64,000 nucleotides of DNA from Megalonaias nervosa (GCA_016617855.1 JAECUM010000860.1:1-64000), one strand, 5' to 3'. Counted from the first letter of the stretch, positions 50,063 through 62,480 are shown. Translations and numbers: made by a program. Notes: a model not told the origin generated them from the letters alone.

Positions 50063-51329
50063 GGAACAAATACATCTGTAAAAATCTGTCTACTGTTTTA
50101 TTTTTATTTTCCTTTCCTTCAATCTGGAGGCCAAAATCATGTAAAATAAGAGACAGGTGCCTGTTCACTAATTGTCTTCACACTGAATGTACCAAAATTG
50201 ATATCCCCGATCTGTTACAAAAAACTGTGTTTATTCAGAAAACACAATAAAAGTTGTAAAAGAATCAAATTTTGTGATCAATGATAATATAAGGATTAAT
50301 TTTATCGAACTGGTAATAAAATAAAGTATAAATGTAAGCTTCAGGTGACATGGGGTGATGAGGACAACCCAACAGACGAGAGGGAACGCCTTCATATCCA
50401 ATCAACCATCTTCTATACTGTAAGTTCCTCCCCTCCCATAAATACACAAAACTGCCTTGATTAGTGATATTCTAACCACTGGGTGTTGATTTTTAATTAT
50501 AACATATGGCTATTGGTAATGCATAAAAGATCTGCATGGCTTTTTGGTGTTTATTTGTGATAAAGAAATATACAAATTGTTATTGTGTATCAATTAGGTA
50601 AAGATTTTGATATGCTTAGATATAATTGTGAAACATAAACATAAGCATCAACTTTATAAATGTAAACAAAAATAGGTGTCAGAAGTAAGTAACCATACTT
50701 CGTATAAATATATACATCATTTAGAAAATGTTTCAAAACAAAAAGACATATTTCTACATACTATCAGTGACTATTAGACACACTGTGTGTAAAAGCAGAA
50801 TTTTAGATGTATCTCTTGGCAGTTAGCTTCGTATGGGTGTCTGACATACTGTCTATAGTCCATGAAATTAGGTTCCACATCAGAGGAGAAAAATATTGGC
50901 ATTTTAGTAGTCTACCTTCTTTATTAAAAGCCATTCTGGATAAGAATGAAATATATTTGGGAAGAGAGGCACCTCTTTTATCAATACGAGTTTCACAGGA
51001 TCTGACTGGGGGCCAAAACTGGCCCTTATTAAACCTCCTTTATCTTGGTACCTTCACTTTTTCAAGCAAATGTATTCCACCTTTATGTAGGTGTCTGTAT
51101 TAAACACACCAGTCTTTATCAGAAATTGATTATGATGAAAGAGAGAAACTACACTGCATGCCAATATTTGCAGTAATACTAAACTGTAATACAACAAATA
51201 TTGCACACACTGTAAATATTTGCAATGATTTCACCTTATGAAATTAAAGAATTCAAAAGTGGATTAATGAATATTTAGACTCGTCTGTTCTATAATACTG
51301 TTTACCATGTTAGAATACATAACAACGGC

Positions 51330-51490
51330 AAACATCATGGGCTCATGCAGTCTGCCAACTGATAATGCACCTCCAACAGATCATGGGTCTTTACTATTCA
51401 TACAAGTTAAAGAGTTTTTACAAACAATGTAGAACTGGATCTACAAGCACATTATGCAAGGACAGATCCAGATCTATGCAAGTTGCATAA
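51330..51490. mobile_element. Degenerate foldback MITE
   Basis: Arms 'acaatgtagaactggatcta' and 'ggacagatccagatctatgc', with 'agcacattatgcaa' between them, match the second hairpin of the family. The outer termini are lost. It ends about 50 bases from the TRPV exon at 51538. Confidence 0.5.
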
Positions 51491-51537
51491 TACCAGGATA
51501 AAGACAGTAATTAAAAAATTTCAATAAGAGAACCTAC

Positions 51538-51647
51538 CTTGTGTGAAACCTACTAAAAATATGATGTAAATCATTCCAAATCGGAACAGGTCACCTGCAC
51601 ACATTTTGTAAATCATCGTGACAAATGGACCTGTTAGCTTCACACTC
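51538..51647 (-). CDS. TRPV: TRPV-type channel, S4-S5 linker and S5 exon
   Basis: 110 nt between acceptor cgtccttgcag and donor gtaggt. One leading base completes a codon from an exon outside the window. It then reads [20 protein letters not shown] and [16 protein letters not shown], and ends with the first base of a Gly codon completed at 46644. GPFVxMIxKMxxGDLxRF followed by a hydrophobic S5 is the conserved S4-S5 linker and S5 of TRPV channels. The linker couples the sensor-like S1-S4 bundle to the pore (family knowledge). Missing upstream exons should encode the ankyrin repeats and S1-S4. Confidence 0.95.
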
Positions 51648-53674
51648 CTGCAAGGACGAATGGTCAGTACATTAGTAAAATGCACTGCATACAGATTAAA
51701 CAATACTACAGATATGATATATATTTTCATGCAACCTCAGAATAAATTATATTTTATCTTAAAAACATGCACAGTGTGCCCATAATATGTGAAATCTACA
51801 TCCTAGTTCTGTTAAAGCTTTCTGAGCAAGACCTGTATGAATACCGGACATTTCTGCTTCATAAATGCATAGACACGTACATATGATTTTGGTATGATCT
51901 TTTATTTGTATCTCTTAAAACATGCATGCATGTATGCATGCAATCATGCACACACATGCATGCAAGTGCCCATATATAACAAGTGAAATCTAAATCCTGG
52001 TTTTGTTAAAGCTTTCTGGGCCAAAACTGCATGATTAGCTCATATAATTCATACATACATAAACACATGCATACGATTTTGGCATGATCATCTGTTTGTA
52101 CATACATACATACATACATCTCTATAAAAATGACATTACTGATAAAGGACATCTATCCCATTCTCATGTTTAACATATACCATCTTGTATAATGGATACC
52201 TGCCAATAGAGGACAGTTTTTTAATTTAAAATATTTTCAAATTTACCAATACATGATCCACCTTATATAAAGGTCATCTGCTGACTAAGGACATCTTTTT
52301 CCATCCCTACTCAAGTTTGGATTGTCCCCCTTACGCTGATAGAACTTTCATTTTACCCTTTTTCAGTTCATATACAGTCGACTTCTATATAATGGACAGT
52401 TGACCCACTTTCTCACATTCACCAACTCAGTACATGTTATTTAAATGGCACCTGATAATAAAAGACCTTAAAACAAAAAAAAAAACCCTCCAAATTTACC
52501 TACACCATCCACCCTAAATAAAGGTCATCTGCAAATAAAGCATATTTTTCTTCCAACCTCTCAAGCTTGACTAAACCATCCATCTTATGTCAAAGAGACC
52601 ACCTGAAGGAGGATAATTCATAAAAACAGCTGCAGAATAACAACTGTCAATGTAATGTCATGGACTGTATGGCTAAGCTACACTAAAAAATAACTGACAG
52701 GTAAGCTGCGCTGCAATGTGTTCAATTACTTTTGTGCAAACCATGATGGTGTAAAAATTGTTGAAGTTTTAAAAATTTCAATAAGTAATATTATTGCCAA
52801 TTCAAAATTTAATATCATCATCATGTCCTGAACTACCTATTTAAGGACGTGCCTGAACAACCAAAGAACTTATTAATGCTCTACTGAAAATGATGTATAC
52901 ATAAAAAAATGATTCACAAAATATGTAATAAAAACCTAAAATCTGCCTGGTAAAATAATTTCATGAAGCAACCAATTAAACTGTTCTTCTTTGAAACCAT
53001 GTGCACTGAGGCATCAAAAATGCATAGAAAATCATATCAATGTATTCACATCAGGTATTTTCTATAGCTCTCACATCAAAAGTCTATAATTGATATCAAT
53101 TTAATATTCCATCATTCCAACGACCAGGCCCAAAAGTTTTTTCATGACATAGCACATTGCTGTAATGGTTATTAATCCAGGAACTGGCGTAGATGTTAAT
53201 ATCCTAGTTATTACAATACCATATTTATCTCATGATAAGCACATCCCATTTTTTAAAACAATTTTGGCCCAAGTTAGGAAGAACATCCTTGCCTGATAAT
53301 AAGCCACTCTCACATTTGGTCAAATTGATTAGCCTGCCCAACATAACAAAAAAAATGGGAGAAACAATGTAACGTTAAAGTCAGTTCAATTTAAAAAGCT
53401 CTGATAACAGAAAAATAGCTATAAAATGATTCTAACCAAATACTAAGAAAGATGGAAATCATTTTCTTCCGCATTTTCTGTTATAATTTTCTACATGAAC
53501 ACTATAAAGGCTTTGGTAGAGTCATATTAAAGAAGAAGTCAAAAAGCATCATTACCATTCAGACCAATTAATCTTAAGTCATTTTACTTTAGATGGAAAT
53601 GTAATTTTGTCTGTACACAAAATATAATTGCATGGTGCTGTCTTGACTCCACTTGAAAGATATTCCTTATTGGT
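51648..53674 (-). other. Upstream TRPV intron or 5' region, part 1
   Basis: Two diverged tandem units of about 195 bp (51770-51960 and 51970-52120, both with 'tgttaaagctttctg' and 'gattttgg'). Then come several degenerate 'aaaggtcatctgc... ggacatc' units at 52130-52600. No S1-S4 or ankyrin exon was found here. Confidence 0.6.
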
Positions 53675-53912
53675 ATGGTTTAGTTTTGTGGACTTAATGC
53701 CATTTTTTCAGCACATGATAGGCTATAAATGGTAGCCAGTATATTTGGTGGAGGAAGTACCTGGGAATACCAAGGGAAGAACCACAATCCGACAGTAAAC
53801 TACTTTCTCACATGCCCACACTGGCTGAGCCGAGACTCGAACACATGCAGAGGCAAGATCCCAGTGATCTGTAAAAGCAAGCACCTTAAACCAACTGGAC
53901 ACCTGGGGCCCT
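53675..53912 (-). mobile_element. SINE-A, diverged full-length copy
   Basis: The reverse-strand order is tail, body (gccattttttcagcacatga ... ggtggaggaagtacc) and head (ctggacacctggggcccttt). The promoter boxes are mutated. Confidence 0.8.
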
Positions 53913-53997
53913 TTGTAGGAATAATGCTATGTCCACAGAAATCTTCAAACCTGAATGCATACAAAGCTCAAAAATGGCCTCATTTTAATTTCATTAT

Positions 53998-54308
53998 GTG
54001 TGTGATTTAGATTTTTAACATAGCTTTAACAAATTTAGTCATATCACTACAATGTCTGCAGTGAAGAGTTTATAGTGATGTCTAGCAATGGGGCATCATG
54101 CTGCAGATACGTAGCATCATGTCCCACCCAGTCACATTATCCTGACACCAGGGCAACCAATCTTAACACTAACCTCATAATGCCAAGCACCAAGTGAGGC
54201 AGCTGCTAGTACCAATTTTATAAGTCTTTGGTATGACTTGGCTGGGGTCAAACCTGTGACCTCTCACATCCGAGGCAGATGCTCTAACCACTTTGGCCAC
54301 CGGGTCAG
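53998..54308 (-). mobile_element. SINE-B copy with 14-bp TSD
   Basis: A short GT tail, the SINE-B body and the tRNA-like head at the right. Perfect 14-bp repeats tttaatttcattat flank it at 53984-53997 and 54309-54322, the clearest TSD in the family. Confidence 0.93.
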
Positions 54309-54447
54309 TTTAATTTCATTATATTCATTGAATTGTTATAAAACACCTGTCAAGTACAAGTCCCACCTGTCAAGTAAAACTCTCACAGGTCAAGTAAAAC
54401 TCCCACCTCTATGTGTGTGTTTGTATGTGTGTGTGTGTGTGTGTGAT

Positions 54448-54755
54448 TTGACCTAGTGGTTACAGCGTCTGCCTCAGAAGCGGACAGTCACAGGTTCAAA
54501 CCCCAGCAGAGTCATACCAAAGACATAAAAAATGTACTAACAGCTGCCTTGCTAGGCACTCAGCATTAAGAGGTTAGTATTAGGACTGGTCAGCCTAGTG
54601 TCAGGATAATGTGACTGGGTGGGACATGATGCTACATGCCTGATGCCCCAGTACTAGACATCACTATAAACTGCCCCACTGCAGACATCGTAGTGATATG
54701 ACTGAAAAATTGTTAAATCTACATTAAAAATCTAAATCAAACACACACACAGATT
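54448..54755 (+). mobile_element. SINE-B copy, plus orientation
   Basis: The head is tttgacctagtggttacagc, then gtctgcctcagaagcggaca, then the B box ggttcaaacccc. The body runs to 'aaatctaaatcaaacacaca' with an AC tail. It lies inverted with respect to, and 140 bp from, the copy at 53998-54308. A (GT)n run sits just upstream (54413-54445). Confidence 0.88.
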
Positions 54756-54789
54756 TGCTTGAATATATGGACAAGGTTTGGTTTGACTG

Positions 54790-54950
54790 TGTAGGTATAA
54801 TGCCATTTTCACCATGACAGACTAACTCTCTAATACATGGCAGTCAATATATCTGGTAGTGGAAGAAGAGCCCAGGAAGAAACGTTGACCCACAACAAGC
54901 AAACTTTCATACATACCCAGGATGACTCCGCTTAGACTCAAACCAACGCG
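54790..54950 (-). mobile_element. SINE-A, highly degenerate copy
   Basis: 'gtataatgccattttcacca', 'tacatggcagtcaatatatc' and 'ggtagtggaagaagagccca' follow the reverse SINE-A order. The head is unrecognisable. Confidence 0.5.
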
Positions 54951-55310
54951 AAAAGACAAGTTTCTACATACAGAGGAAAACACCAGTCCTATTCTACATC
55001 CCTGACCCCATAGGGGGCTGTACATTAGGAAAGGCACAAAGACCAACATCTTCTACATTTAGAGGAATACACCAGACCCCTTCTGCATCCCTGAGCCAAA
55101 GAGGAGGCCATGGTTTGGGAAAGGCGGTAGGACTTACAGTTTCTACATGCAGAAGAATGCATCAAACCCATCCTACATCACTGGGATTGGAAAAAGTGCT
55201 AGGACCTTTAGTTTCAACATAAAGACGAACACAGCAGGCCTATTCTAAATCCCTTGCCACCGAAGGGGGCTGTGCAATGGGAAAGGCACTAGGACCTATA
55301 TTTCTACAGA
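54950..55310. repeat. About 110-bp degenerate tandem repeat, three to four copies
   Basis: Each unit contains 'agtttctacatacagaggaa', 'catccctgaccc', 'gggggctgt' and 'gggaaaggcactaggacct'. Confidence 0.75.
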
Positions 55311-55714
55311 CCGCGATCATTGTTCCTTTGGTCTTTAAATTCCAAATTGTACCACCCATAAAATCTCCTAAAGTCATAGTACCATATAATTAATTCTTGC
55401 ACCCTATTCGTTGATTAGAAATTTTAGATCTATATTAAATATTAGACAGGTGAAATGGTGCAATAAAATCGTATTTTATTTCTTCTCACTTCTAATTCTA
55501 CTCTCATAAGACTATGCATGCATAATTGTATAGCCACCTTTTATTTGCCATGTTTTATTTGAATGACACTGAACTCATGCAAACTGTTTTCAATCCAACA
55601 ACATAAAAAAAATATTTCTTAAGAAAAACTACCTTTAACAGAGACAAAAAACACAAAACAGGTCACACCTACATGACATCACATGATGTCATAACAGTGC
55701 ATTAGACTACTCAC

Positions 55715-55930
55715 TACCGTATATACTCATTTGTAAGTCATGTCCAACTGCAAACAACACAGACCTTAACCTGCCACTGAATAATGTGCCAGCAGATCAG
55801 AGTCAATGTTGTTTGTTCCACTAATTAGTCTTAACAAACTGCATCGTTCCAGAACTGCCAGCACATAATGTAGATTTGGGTATGTGCAGTTTGCAGTTGG
55901 ACTCAACATACATCTGAGCATATATGGTTA
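55715..55930. mobile_element. Foldback MITE, best-preserved copy
   Basis: The left end is taccgtatatactcatttgt, then gtccaactgcaaacaacaca. The right end is gcagtttgcagttggactca, then gagcatatatggtta. The inner arms 'acagaccttaacctgccact' and 'cagcagatcagagtcaatgt' form hairpin 1. 'tgcatcgttccagaactgcc' and 'tgtagatttgggtatgtgca' form hairpin 2. It is 216 bp and has no coding capacity. Confidence 0.8.
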
Positions 55931-55986
55931 AGTTTTACATGTTTTATATTGCAACCATAGATATCTCTTATCTTACACCCAATCAG

Positions 55987-56136
55987 AGACTTTCAATGCC
56001 ATATTCATCGCCAGTTGTGTCGCAAATGAAACATCACAGAGGAACGAAATTATATTGTAAGCTAACTGAGGATGTCGAGGGAGAATTGCACAATAATTCA
56101 AACAAGACACCATTTTCCGGAGGTTTTTTTAGATGA
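55987..56136 (+). CDS. Possible terminal exon or gene fragment, unrecognised
   Basis: After a plausible acceptor (tcttatcttacacccaatcag), 49 codons stay open to TGA. They read RLSMPYSSPVVSQMKHHRGT, KLYCKLTEDVEGELHNNSNK and TPFSGGFFR, with a more protein-like composition and higher GC than the surroundings. An inframe extension upstream to an ATG at 55924 exists but is AT-rich. No family is recognised. Alternatives are a transposon remnant, a retrocopy fragment or chance. It lies antisense to and upstream of the TRPV exons. Confidence 0.25.
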   Translation, partial: RLSMPYSSPVVSQMKHHRGTKLYCKLTEDVEGELHNNSNKTPFSGGFFR

Positions 56137-56867
56137 TTTATTGAGCATGGTGACATGCTCATTTAAAAAAATTTCTTGCCAGAGAGCATGAGTGAAATAT
56201 ATGATACTATCAATTACCATCCAAGAATTCTAACCAGTGTCTAATGCATGAATGTTTTGGGGGGTTTTTTCAAAGGACTGGCACTCTAGGTACACGTATT
56301 GTTGATAGTAACACCTACATACAAGTATTCTTCTTGCCATTACTAGGAAGTGATCAGATCTATAACTGCTGAATCAACTAATAGGACACTCTACCTGGGT
56401 CCTTTATTAATAACAAAACATATATAGCATATTTACTATGTCAATAACTATGGCTCAATAACTTTGTCCATGCAACCAATCATAGAGATTTCAGTTATTA
56501 ATCAATAATAACTGCTTTTTTGAAGAGAGAATTTGTTGTGCTAATTGATTGCCAAAAATAAATAACCTTTCTTCCCTATTCTTCACTAAGAAATGAAACA
56601 GCAGTGTAATTCAACATGTACATGTCACATTCCAAATAACTGTATATCTGCCAGAACATATCATGCAGAAAGCGTAATTTTTCTACTCCCACACCCTCTG
56701 ACAAGGTTGTGTTTCTGAAAACAGGATTTCCAGAAAAATCTTATGAAAAAAATATATATACGGAGAGACCTTTCTTGAAATGATGATATATGCCTGCATA
56801 AAAAGTAGTACAGTCTTGCTAAATGCTCACGGAAAAATATTACCATGGAAGAGTTTAAACAGTTAAT
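56137..56867. other. Unassigned sequence
   Basis: AT-rich with no gene or named repeat visible on either strand. Confidence 0.6.
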
Positions 56868-57455
56868 TGTCATAGAGGTCATTAAAAGGTAAAGGCTATC
56901 AGTGATAGAGGTAATTAAAAGGTGAGAGCTCTCAGTGACAGAGGTGACTAAAATGGTAAAGGCTGGCAGTGTTAGAGGTGATTCAATGGTAAAGGCTGGC
57001 AGTGATACAGGTGATTGAAAGGTAAAGGCTGGCATTGATATAGGTAATTAAAAGGTGAGAGCTCTCAGTGATAGAGGTGACTAAATGGTTAAGGCTGGCA
57101 GTGTTAGAGGTGATTAAATGGTAAAGGTTGGCAGTGATAGAGGTGATTAAATGGTAAAGCTGTCAGTGATAGAGGTGATTAAATAGTAAAGGCTGGCAGT
57201 GATAGAGGTGATTAAAAGGTAACGGCTGGCAGTGATAGAGGTGATTAAAAGGTGAGAGCTCTCAGTGACACAGGTCATAAAATGGTAAAGGCTGTCAGTA
57301 ATAGCAGTGATTAAAAGGTAAAAGCTGGCAGTGATAGAGGTGATTAAAAGGTAAAGGCTGGCATTGATATAGGTAATTAAAAGGTAAGAGAGATGTGATT
57401 ACAAGGTAAAGGCTGTGCATGATAAAGGTATTTAAAGGTAAGGAATGTCAGTGAT
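56868..57455. repeat. 33-bp minisatellite, about 17 copies
   Basis: The unit is gatagaggtgattaaaaggt followed by aaaggctggcagt. Variant units (ggtgagagctctcagtgaca) recur at regular spacing near 56923, 57055 and 57252, hinting at a higher-order arrangement. Confidence 0.92.
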
Positions 57456-57714
57456 AAACAACCATAGCTGGTGAGAGTACCTAACATATCATAGCAAGGT
57501 GACTCATCCTAAATTTTTTCTGCTTTAATTTCAATAAAATCTTCTGCATAGTAAAACAGTAAATCAAATCCCCTCTACTCTTAAAACTGAATGGAATTTT
57601 TAATCTCAAATGTAAATCTGTACAACAATGAACATTATAGAACAAAAACCACAGCAGAGTGTATTGCTAGCCAGTGATCTCCAAACATCCAAAGATATGC
57701 AGAGTAAATCAAAA

Positions 57715-57764
<50 letters not shown>
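57715..57764. repeat. (AC)n microsatellite
   Basis: About 48 bases of perfect AC repeats, 100 bases before the 39-bp array. Confidence 0.95.
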
Positions 57765-57766
<2 letters not shown>

Positions 57767-57863
57767 GGCCAGTTTCTTAAGCAGAAAGAGAACCCAAGTA
57801 CACTATTAGCCACTCAGAATGGAAATTTTAATTTGCTCCAAAGGAATTTTGGTCTTTAGAAGC

Positions 57864-59932
57864 TTTGCTGTATTATAAGATTATCTGGACTGAGATTATT
57901 GTATTCCTGCATTATAGGATTATCTGGACTGAGATTATTGTATTCCTGTATCATAGGATTATCTGGACTGAGATTATTGTTTTCCTGTATTATAAGATTA
58001 TCTGGACTGAGATTACTATATTCCTGTGTTATAAGATTATCTGGACTGAGATTACTGTTTTCCTGTATTATAGGATTATCTGGACTGAGATTACAGTATT
58101 CCTGTACTATAGGATTATCTGGACTGAGATTATTGTATTCCTGTATTATATGATTATCTGGACTGAGATTATTGTTTTCCTGTATTATAGGATTATCTGG
58201 ACTAAGATTATTGTATTCCTGTATTATAAGATTATCTGGACTGAGATTATTGTATTCCTGTATTATAAGATTATCTGGACTGAGATTACTGTTTTCCTGT
58301 ATTATAGGATTATCTGGACTGAGATTACTGTATTCCTGCATTATAGGATTATCTGGACTGAGATTATTGTATGAATGAGATTATTGTATTCCTGTATTAT
58401 AGGATTATCTGGACTGAGATTATTGTTTTCCTGTATTATAAGATTAAGATTATCTGGACTGAGATTACTGTTTTCCTGTATTATAAGATTATCTGGACTG
58501 AGATTACTGTTTTCCTGTATTATAAGATTATCTGGACTGAGATTAATGTATTCCTGTATTATAGGATTATCTGGACTGAGATTACTGTATTCCTGTATCA
58601 TAGGATTATCTGGACTGAGATTATTGTTTTCCTGTATTATAAGATTATCTGGACTGAGATTACTATATTCCTGTGTTATAAGATTATCTGGACTGAGATT
58701 ACTGTTTTCCTGTATTATAGGATTATCTGGACTGAGATTACAGTATTCCTGTACTATAGGATTATCTGGACTGAGATTATTGTATTCCTGTATTATATGA
58801 TTATCTGGACTGAGATTATTGTTTTCCTGTATTATAGGATTATCTGGACTAAGATTATTGTATTCCTGTATTATAAGATTATCTGGACTGAGATTATTGT
58901 ATTCCTGTATTATAAGATTATCTGGACTGAGATTACTGTTTTCCTGTATTATAGGATTATCTGGACTGAGATTACTGTATTCCTGCATTATAGGATTATC
59001 TGGACTGAGATTATTGTATGAATGAGATTATTGTATTCCTGTATTATAGGATTATCTGGACTGAGATTATTGTTTTCCTGTATTATAAGATTAAGATTAT
59101 CTGGACTGAGATTACTGTTTTCCTGTATTATAAGATTATCTGGACTGAGATTACTGTTTTCCTGTATTATAAGATTATCTGGACTGAGATTAATGTATTC
59201 CTGTATTATAGGATTATCTGGACTGAGATTACTGTATTCCTGTATTATAGGATTATCTGGACTGAGATTACTGTATTCCTGCATTATAGGATTATCTGGA
59301 CTGAGATTATTGTATGAATGAGATTATTGTATTCCTGTATTATAGGATTATCTGGACTGAGATTATTGTTTTCCTGTATTATAAGATTAAGATTATCTGG
59401 ACTGAGATTACTGTTTTCCTGTATTATAAGATTATCTGGACTGAGATTACTGTTTTCCTGTATTATAAGATTATCTGGACTGAGATTAATGTATTCCTGT
59501 ATTATAGGATTATCTGGACTGAGATTACTGTATTCCTGTATTATAGGATTATCTGGACTGAGATTACTGTATTCCTGTATTATAGGATTATCTGGACTGA
59601 GATTACTGTATTCCTGTATTATAGGATTATCTGGACTGAGATTACTGTTTTTCTGTATTATAGGATTATCTGGACTGAGATTACTGTTTTCCTGTATTAT
59701 AGAATTATCTGGACTGAGATTACTGTATTCCTGTATTATAGGATTATCTGGACTGAGATTACTGTTTTCCTGTATTATAGGATTATCTGGACTGAGATTA
59801 CTGTTTTCCTGTATTATAGGATTATCTGGACTGAGATTACTGTTTTCCTGTATTATAGGATTATCTGGACTGAGATTACTGTATTCCTGTATTATAGGAT
59901 TATCTGGACTGAGATTACTGTATTCCTGAATT
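57864..59932. repeat. 39-bp minisatellite, about 53 copies with higher-order structure
   Basis: The unit is tattataggattatctggac followed by tgagattactgtattcctg. A shortened unit containing 'attgtatgaatgagattatt' occurs at 58371, 59018 and 59314. A 6-base insertion (attaagatta) follows each of them at the same distance. A block of about 12 units before 58341 is repeated in the same variant order before 58988, an offset of 647 bp. A 296-bp partial repeat precedes 59284. Period 39 without stops opens several frames (minus reading: 13-residue SNLSPDNPIIQEY). No unique protein domain is attached, so I call it satellite. Confidence 0.95.
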
Positions 59933-59939
59933 AAGTTAA

Positions 59940-60900
59940 CCTTGGCTGTCAAACTTACAGCTTCAAAATTGAAAAGATTCAAGATCTACCTTTTCTGATC
60001 TCTCTGTTGGCAATGTCATTGGTGAAATTCTAGCCTTCAAATAAAACAGCACCATAACATTAAATGTTAATAAATTCTCTACTGCTCTTCTGATAAGCCT
60101 GGGGGGGGGGGGAGAGCCTAACAAAATTTTTAATAATATGTGTTGAATTTACAGGGGGTTTATCATCATGTAGCTCACTGTCAAATAACTATGGAAAGAT
60201 AGAGATGTAGCAATCAGGAAAAGCTTTCTTTATTGCAATAAATCTTTTTCTGTTCTAAGAATTTTTCTATCAAATGTCTGGAGTACTTTTCTACAGCAAA
60301 GCATTAATAAAAGCAAAAATTAATTATTTTTTATTAATCCCCTGCCATTTAAAAAAAAAAAAAAACAATGTTAGAGATATTGCAAGAATTTGAGAATTAT
60401 TGCTCAAGAAATGAAAGTGTCCATAACGGATAATACGAACTCAGGCCTGGACAACTTGTTTAACTCAAGATAAATTTTTGTTTTGAACAATCATTAACAA
60501 TGTTACATTTTTGAAAAACATTTCTGATTGGCTGGAAGCCAAAAGTCAATCTCAGACACAAACTCAGGCCTAGACAACTAGTTTAATATGCGTACCATGT
60601 TTCAAAGAGATACCTAAAACTGACTGAGAGTTAAATTCCAGATATGAAAATCCAGGTAATGGACACCTGGATGGGTAGAAAAATGGACAAAAATAGAAAA
60701 TATGAACACTAAAGCATGATGAACAGGAAAGGCACGCCCAGATCATGTTTCCAATATGTATGTCAAGTTTCATAAAAATGCCTTAAATAGTTTGAAAGTT
60801 ATGCTCCGGAAATTATAATGTTTATGGACAGAGAGACAGACAGAAGGATGAACATAATAATACCTATATCGCAATGTATTACTTACTGGGGACATAATAA
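59940..60900. other. Unassigned sequence with an old dispersed repeat
   Basis: Positions about 60560-60860 have two related halves ('accatgtttcaaagagatac' and 'catgtttccaatatgtatgt') ending 'gacagagagacagacagaa', a pattern common in mollusc repeats (from memory). A G run lies at 60101-60112. A coding-like 13-codon fragment near 60000 (-) with splice-like ends was not accepted as an exon. Confidence 0.5.
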
Positions 60901-60916
60901 AGTGTGGGCATACCAA

Positions 60917-61345
60917 TGTTTTGGTGTACATAAACTTGTCCTGGCGTACATAAACTTATCTGGGTGTACATAAACTTATCTGGGTCTACATAAACTTATC
61001 TTGACATCCATAAACTTGGTGCACATAAACTTGTCTTAGTGTACATCAACTTGTCTGGGTGTACATAAACCTGTCTGGGTGAACATTATGTTGTCTTGGT
61101 GTACATAAAGTTGTATTGGTGAACATAAACTTGTCTTAATGTACATCAACTTGTCCGGGTGTATATAAACCTGTCTTAGTGCACATAAACTTGTCTTGGT
61201 GTATATAAACCTGTCTGGGTGAACATAATATTGTCTTGGTGGAAATAAAGTTATACTGGTGAACATAAACTTGTCTTGGTTTACATAAACTTGCCTTGGT
61301 ATTGATAAACTTGTCTGGGTGTACATAAACTTGTCTGTAGGTGAG
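60917..61345. repeat. 20-bp minisatellite, about 21 copies
   Basis: The unit is gtgtacataaacttgtctgg with frequent substitutions and occasional length changes. Confidence 0.9.
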
Positions 61346-61399
61346 GAAAACATGGATACAATGAGAAAAACACCAAACAAATATCCTTCCTTGCACATA

Positions 61400-62205
61400 T
61401 TTAATTATTATTATTAAAAACTTTGATGTAAATATACATGTTCAACTTCAAGGATATATCTAACAGCAAGAAAAAATGACAACTACTGACTCCTGGTGTG
61501 TTTCTGATAAAATGTAAACCAAGGATAACTGGGTAAATAAATCTCATCCTGAATACTGGATCAGAATGCACTGTAACCCTGTCCTCAATGAAAATAATAA
61601 GATTTGACAACAAATGTCAAATAATTATCACTAATGGTTCAATATGTCATTCATATAAAAAAAACCAGTACACATGTCCCTGCCTCATTCTGCATTATTC
61701 TAGGTTATAAATATCTTGGCAAAAGTAGCCTTCCCATTCTTGTCCTATCCAATGACGGCATAATAATAACTCATAATACTTCAGACACATTCCATGGTAT
61801 AGTTTTTTGGCCGAATCATGCAATATCATGCACGCAATACCTGCACTACTGCAGTATACACTGACAAGTTGGATGACAGTGTTTTCAACTTTGCATAAAA
61901 AATAATGTGAGGGGACAACAATTACAGACCTGAATCTGATGGCAAACCTTACAAATTTATGCAGATCTGCCTAAATAATTTAATTAATTAAAGGTTCACT
62001 AAAAGTACTTTTCACTGGCATTATGATAAAGCTTTTTCCAATGTCCTCTGCATAATTATCAAATTCGATCCAGGTACTGTACGTAATTTAATTTTGAAGC
62101 TATCTTGCTTTCAATCTGAAATCCTTTTGTAAATCTGAAATCATGATCACCGTGACCTTCTAATTTTGAGCACGGATATCAGATTCTGATCAATGTTTAA
62201 ATGGG
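61400..62205. other. Unassigned sequence
   Basis: AT-rich, with no gene motif or named repeat seen on either strand. Confidence 0.6.
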
Positions 62206-62209
62206 GCCC

Positions 62210-62480
62210 TCTCAAGGTACCTAAATTTCCATTTACAAAGGAACCCTCTCAAGGTACCTAAATTTCCATTTACAAAGGAACTCTCTCAAGGTACCTAAAT
62301 TTCCATTTACAAAGGAACCCTCTCAAGGTACCTAAATTTCCATTTACAAAGGAACCCTCTCAAGGTACCTAAATTTCCATTTACAAAGGAACCCTCTCAA
62401 GGTACCTAAATTTCCATTTTATTCAATTAAGGAACTCTATCATGCAGGGTACCTAAATTTCAATTTATAAAGGAACCCTT
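62210..62480. repeat. 38-bp minisatellite, about seven copies
   Basis: The unit is ctctcaaggtacctaaattt followed by ccatttacaaaggaaccc. The first five are almost identical and the last two are diverged. Confidence 0.93.

Noticed and set aside
50807..51103. 98-codon plus frame with GC-richer centre (gggggccaaaactggccct)
   Set aside because: No domain is recognised. The palindromic core suggests a dispersed repeat rather than an exon.
57856..59982. Repeat proteins of 161-232 codons on both strands
   Set aside because: They are produced by a 39-bp satellite whose period is a multiple of three. The frames are broken at each higher-order junction.
59994..60045. Mini-exon-like minus segment NFTNDIANREIRK between AG and GT
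   Set aside because: The phase does not fit the TRPV exon at 51538, it matches no TRPV segment and the polypyrimidine tract is poor.
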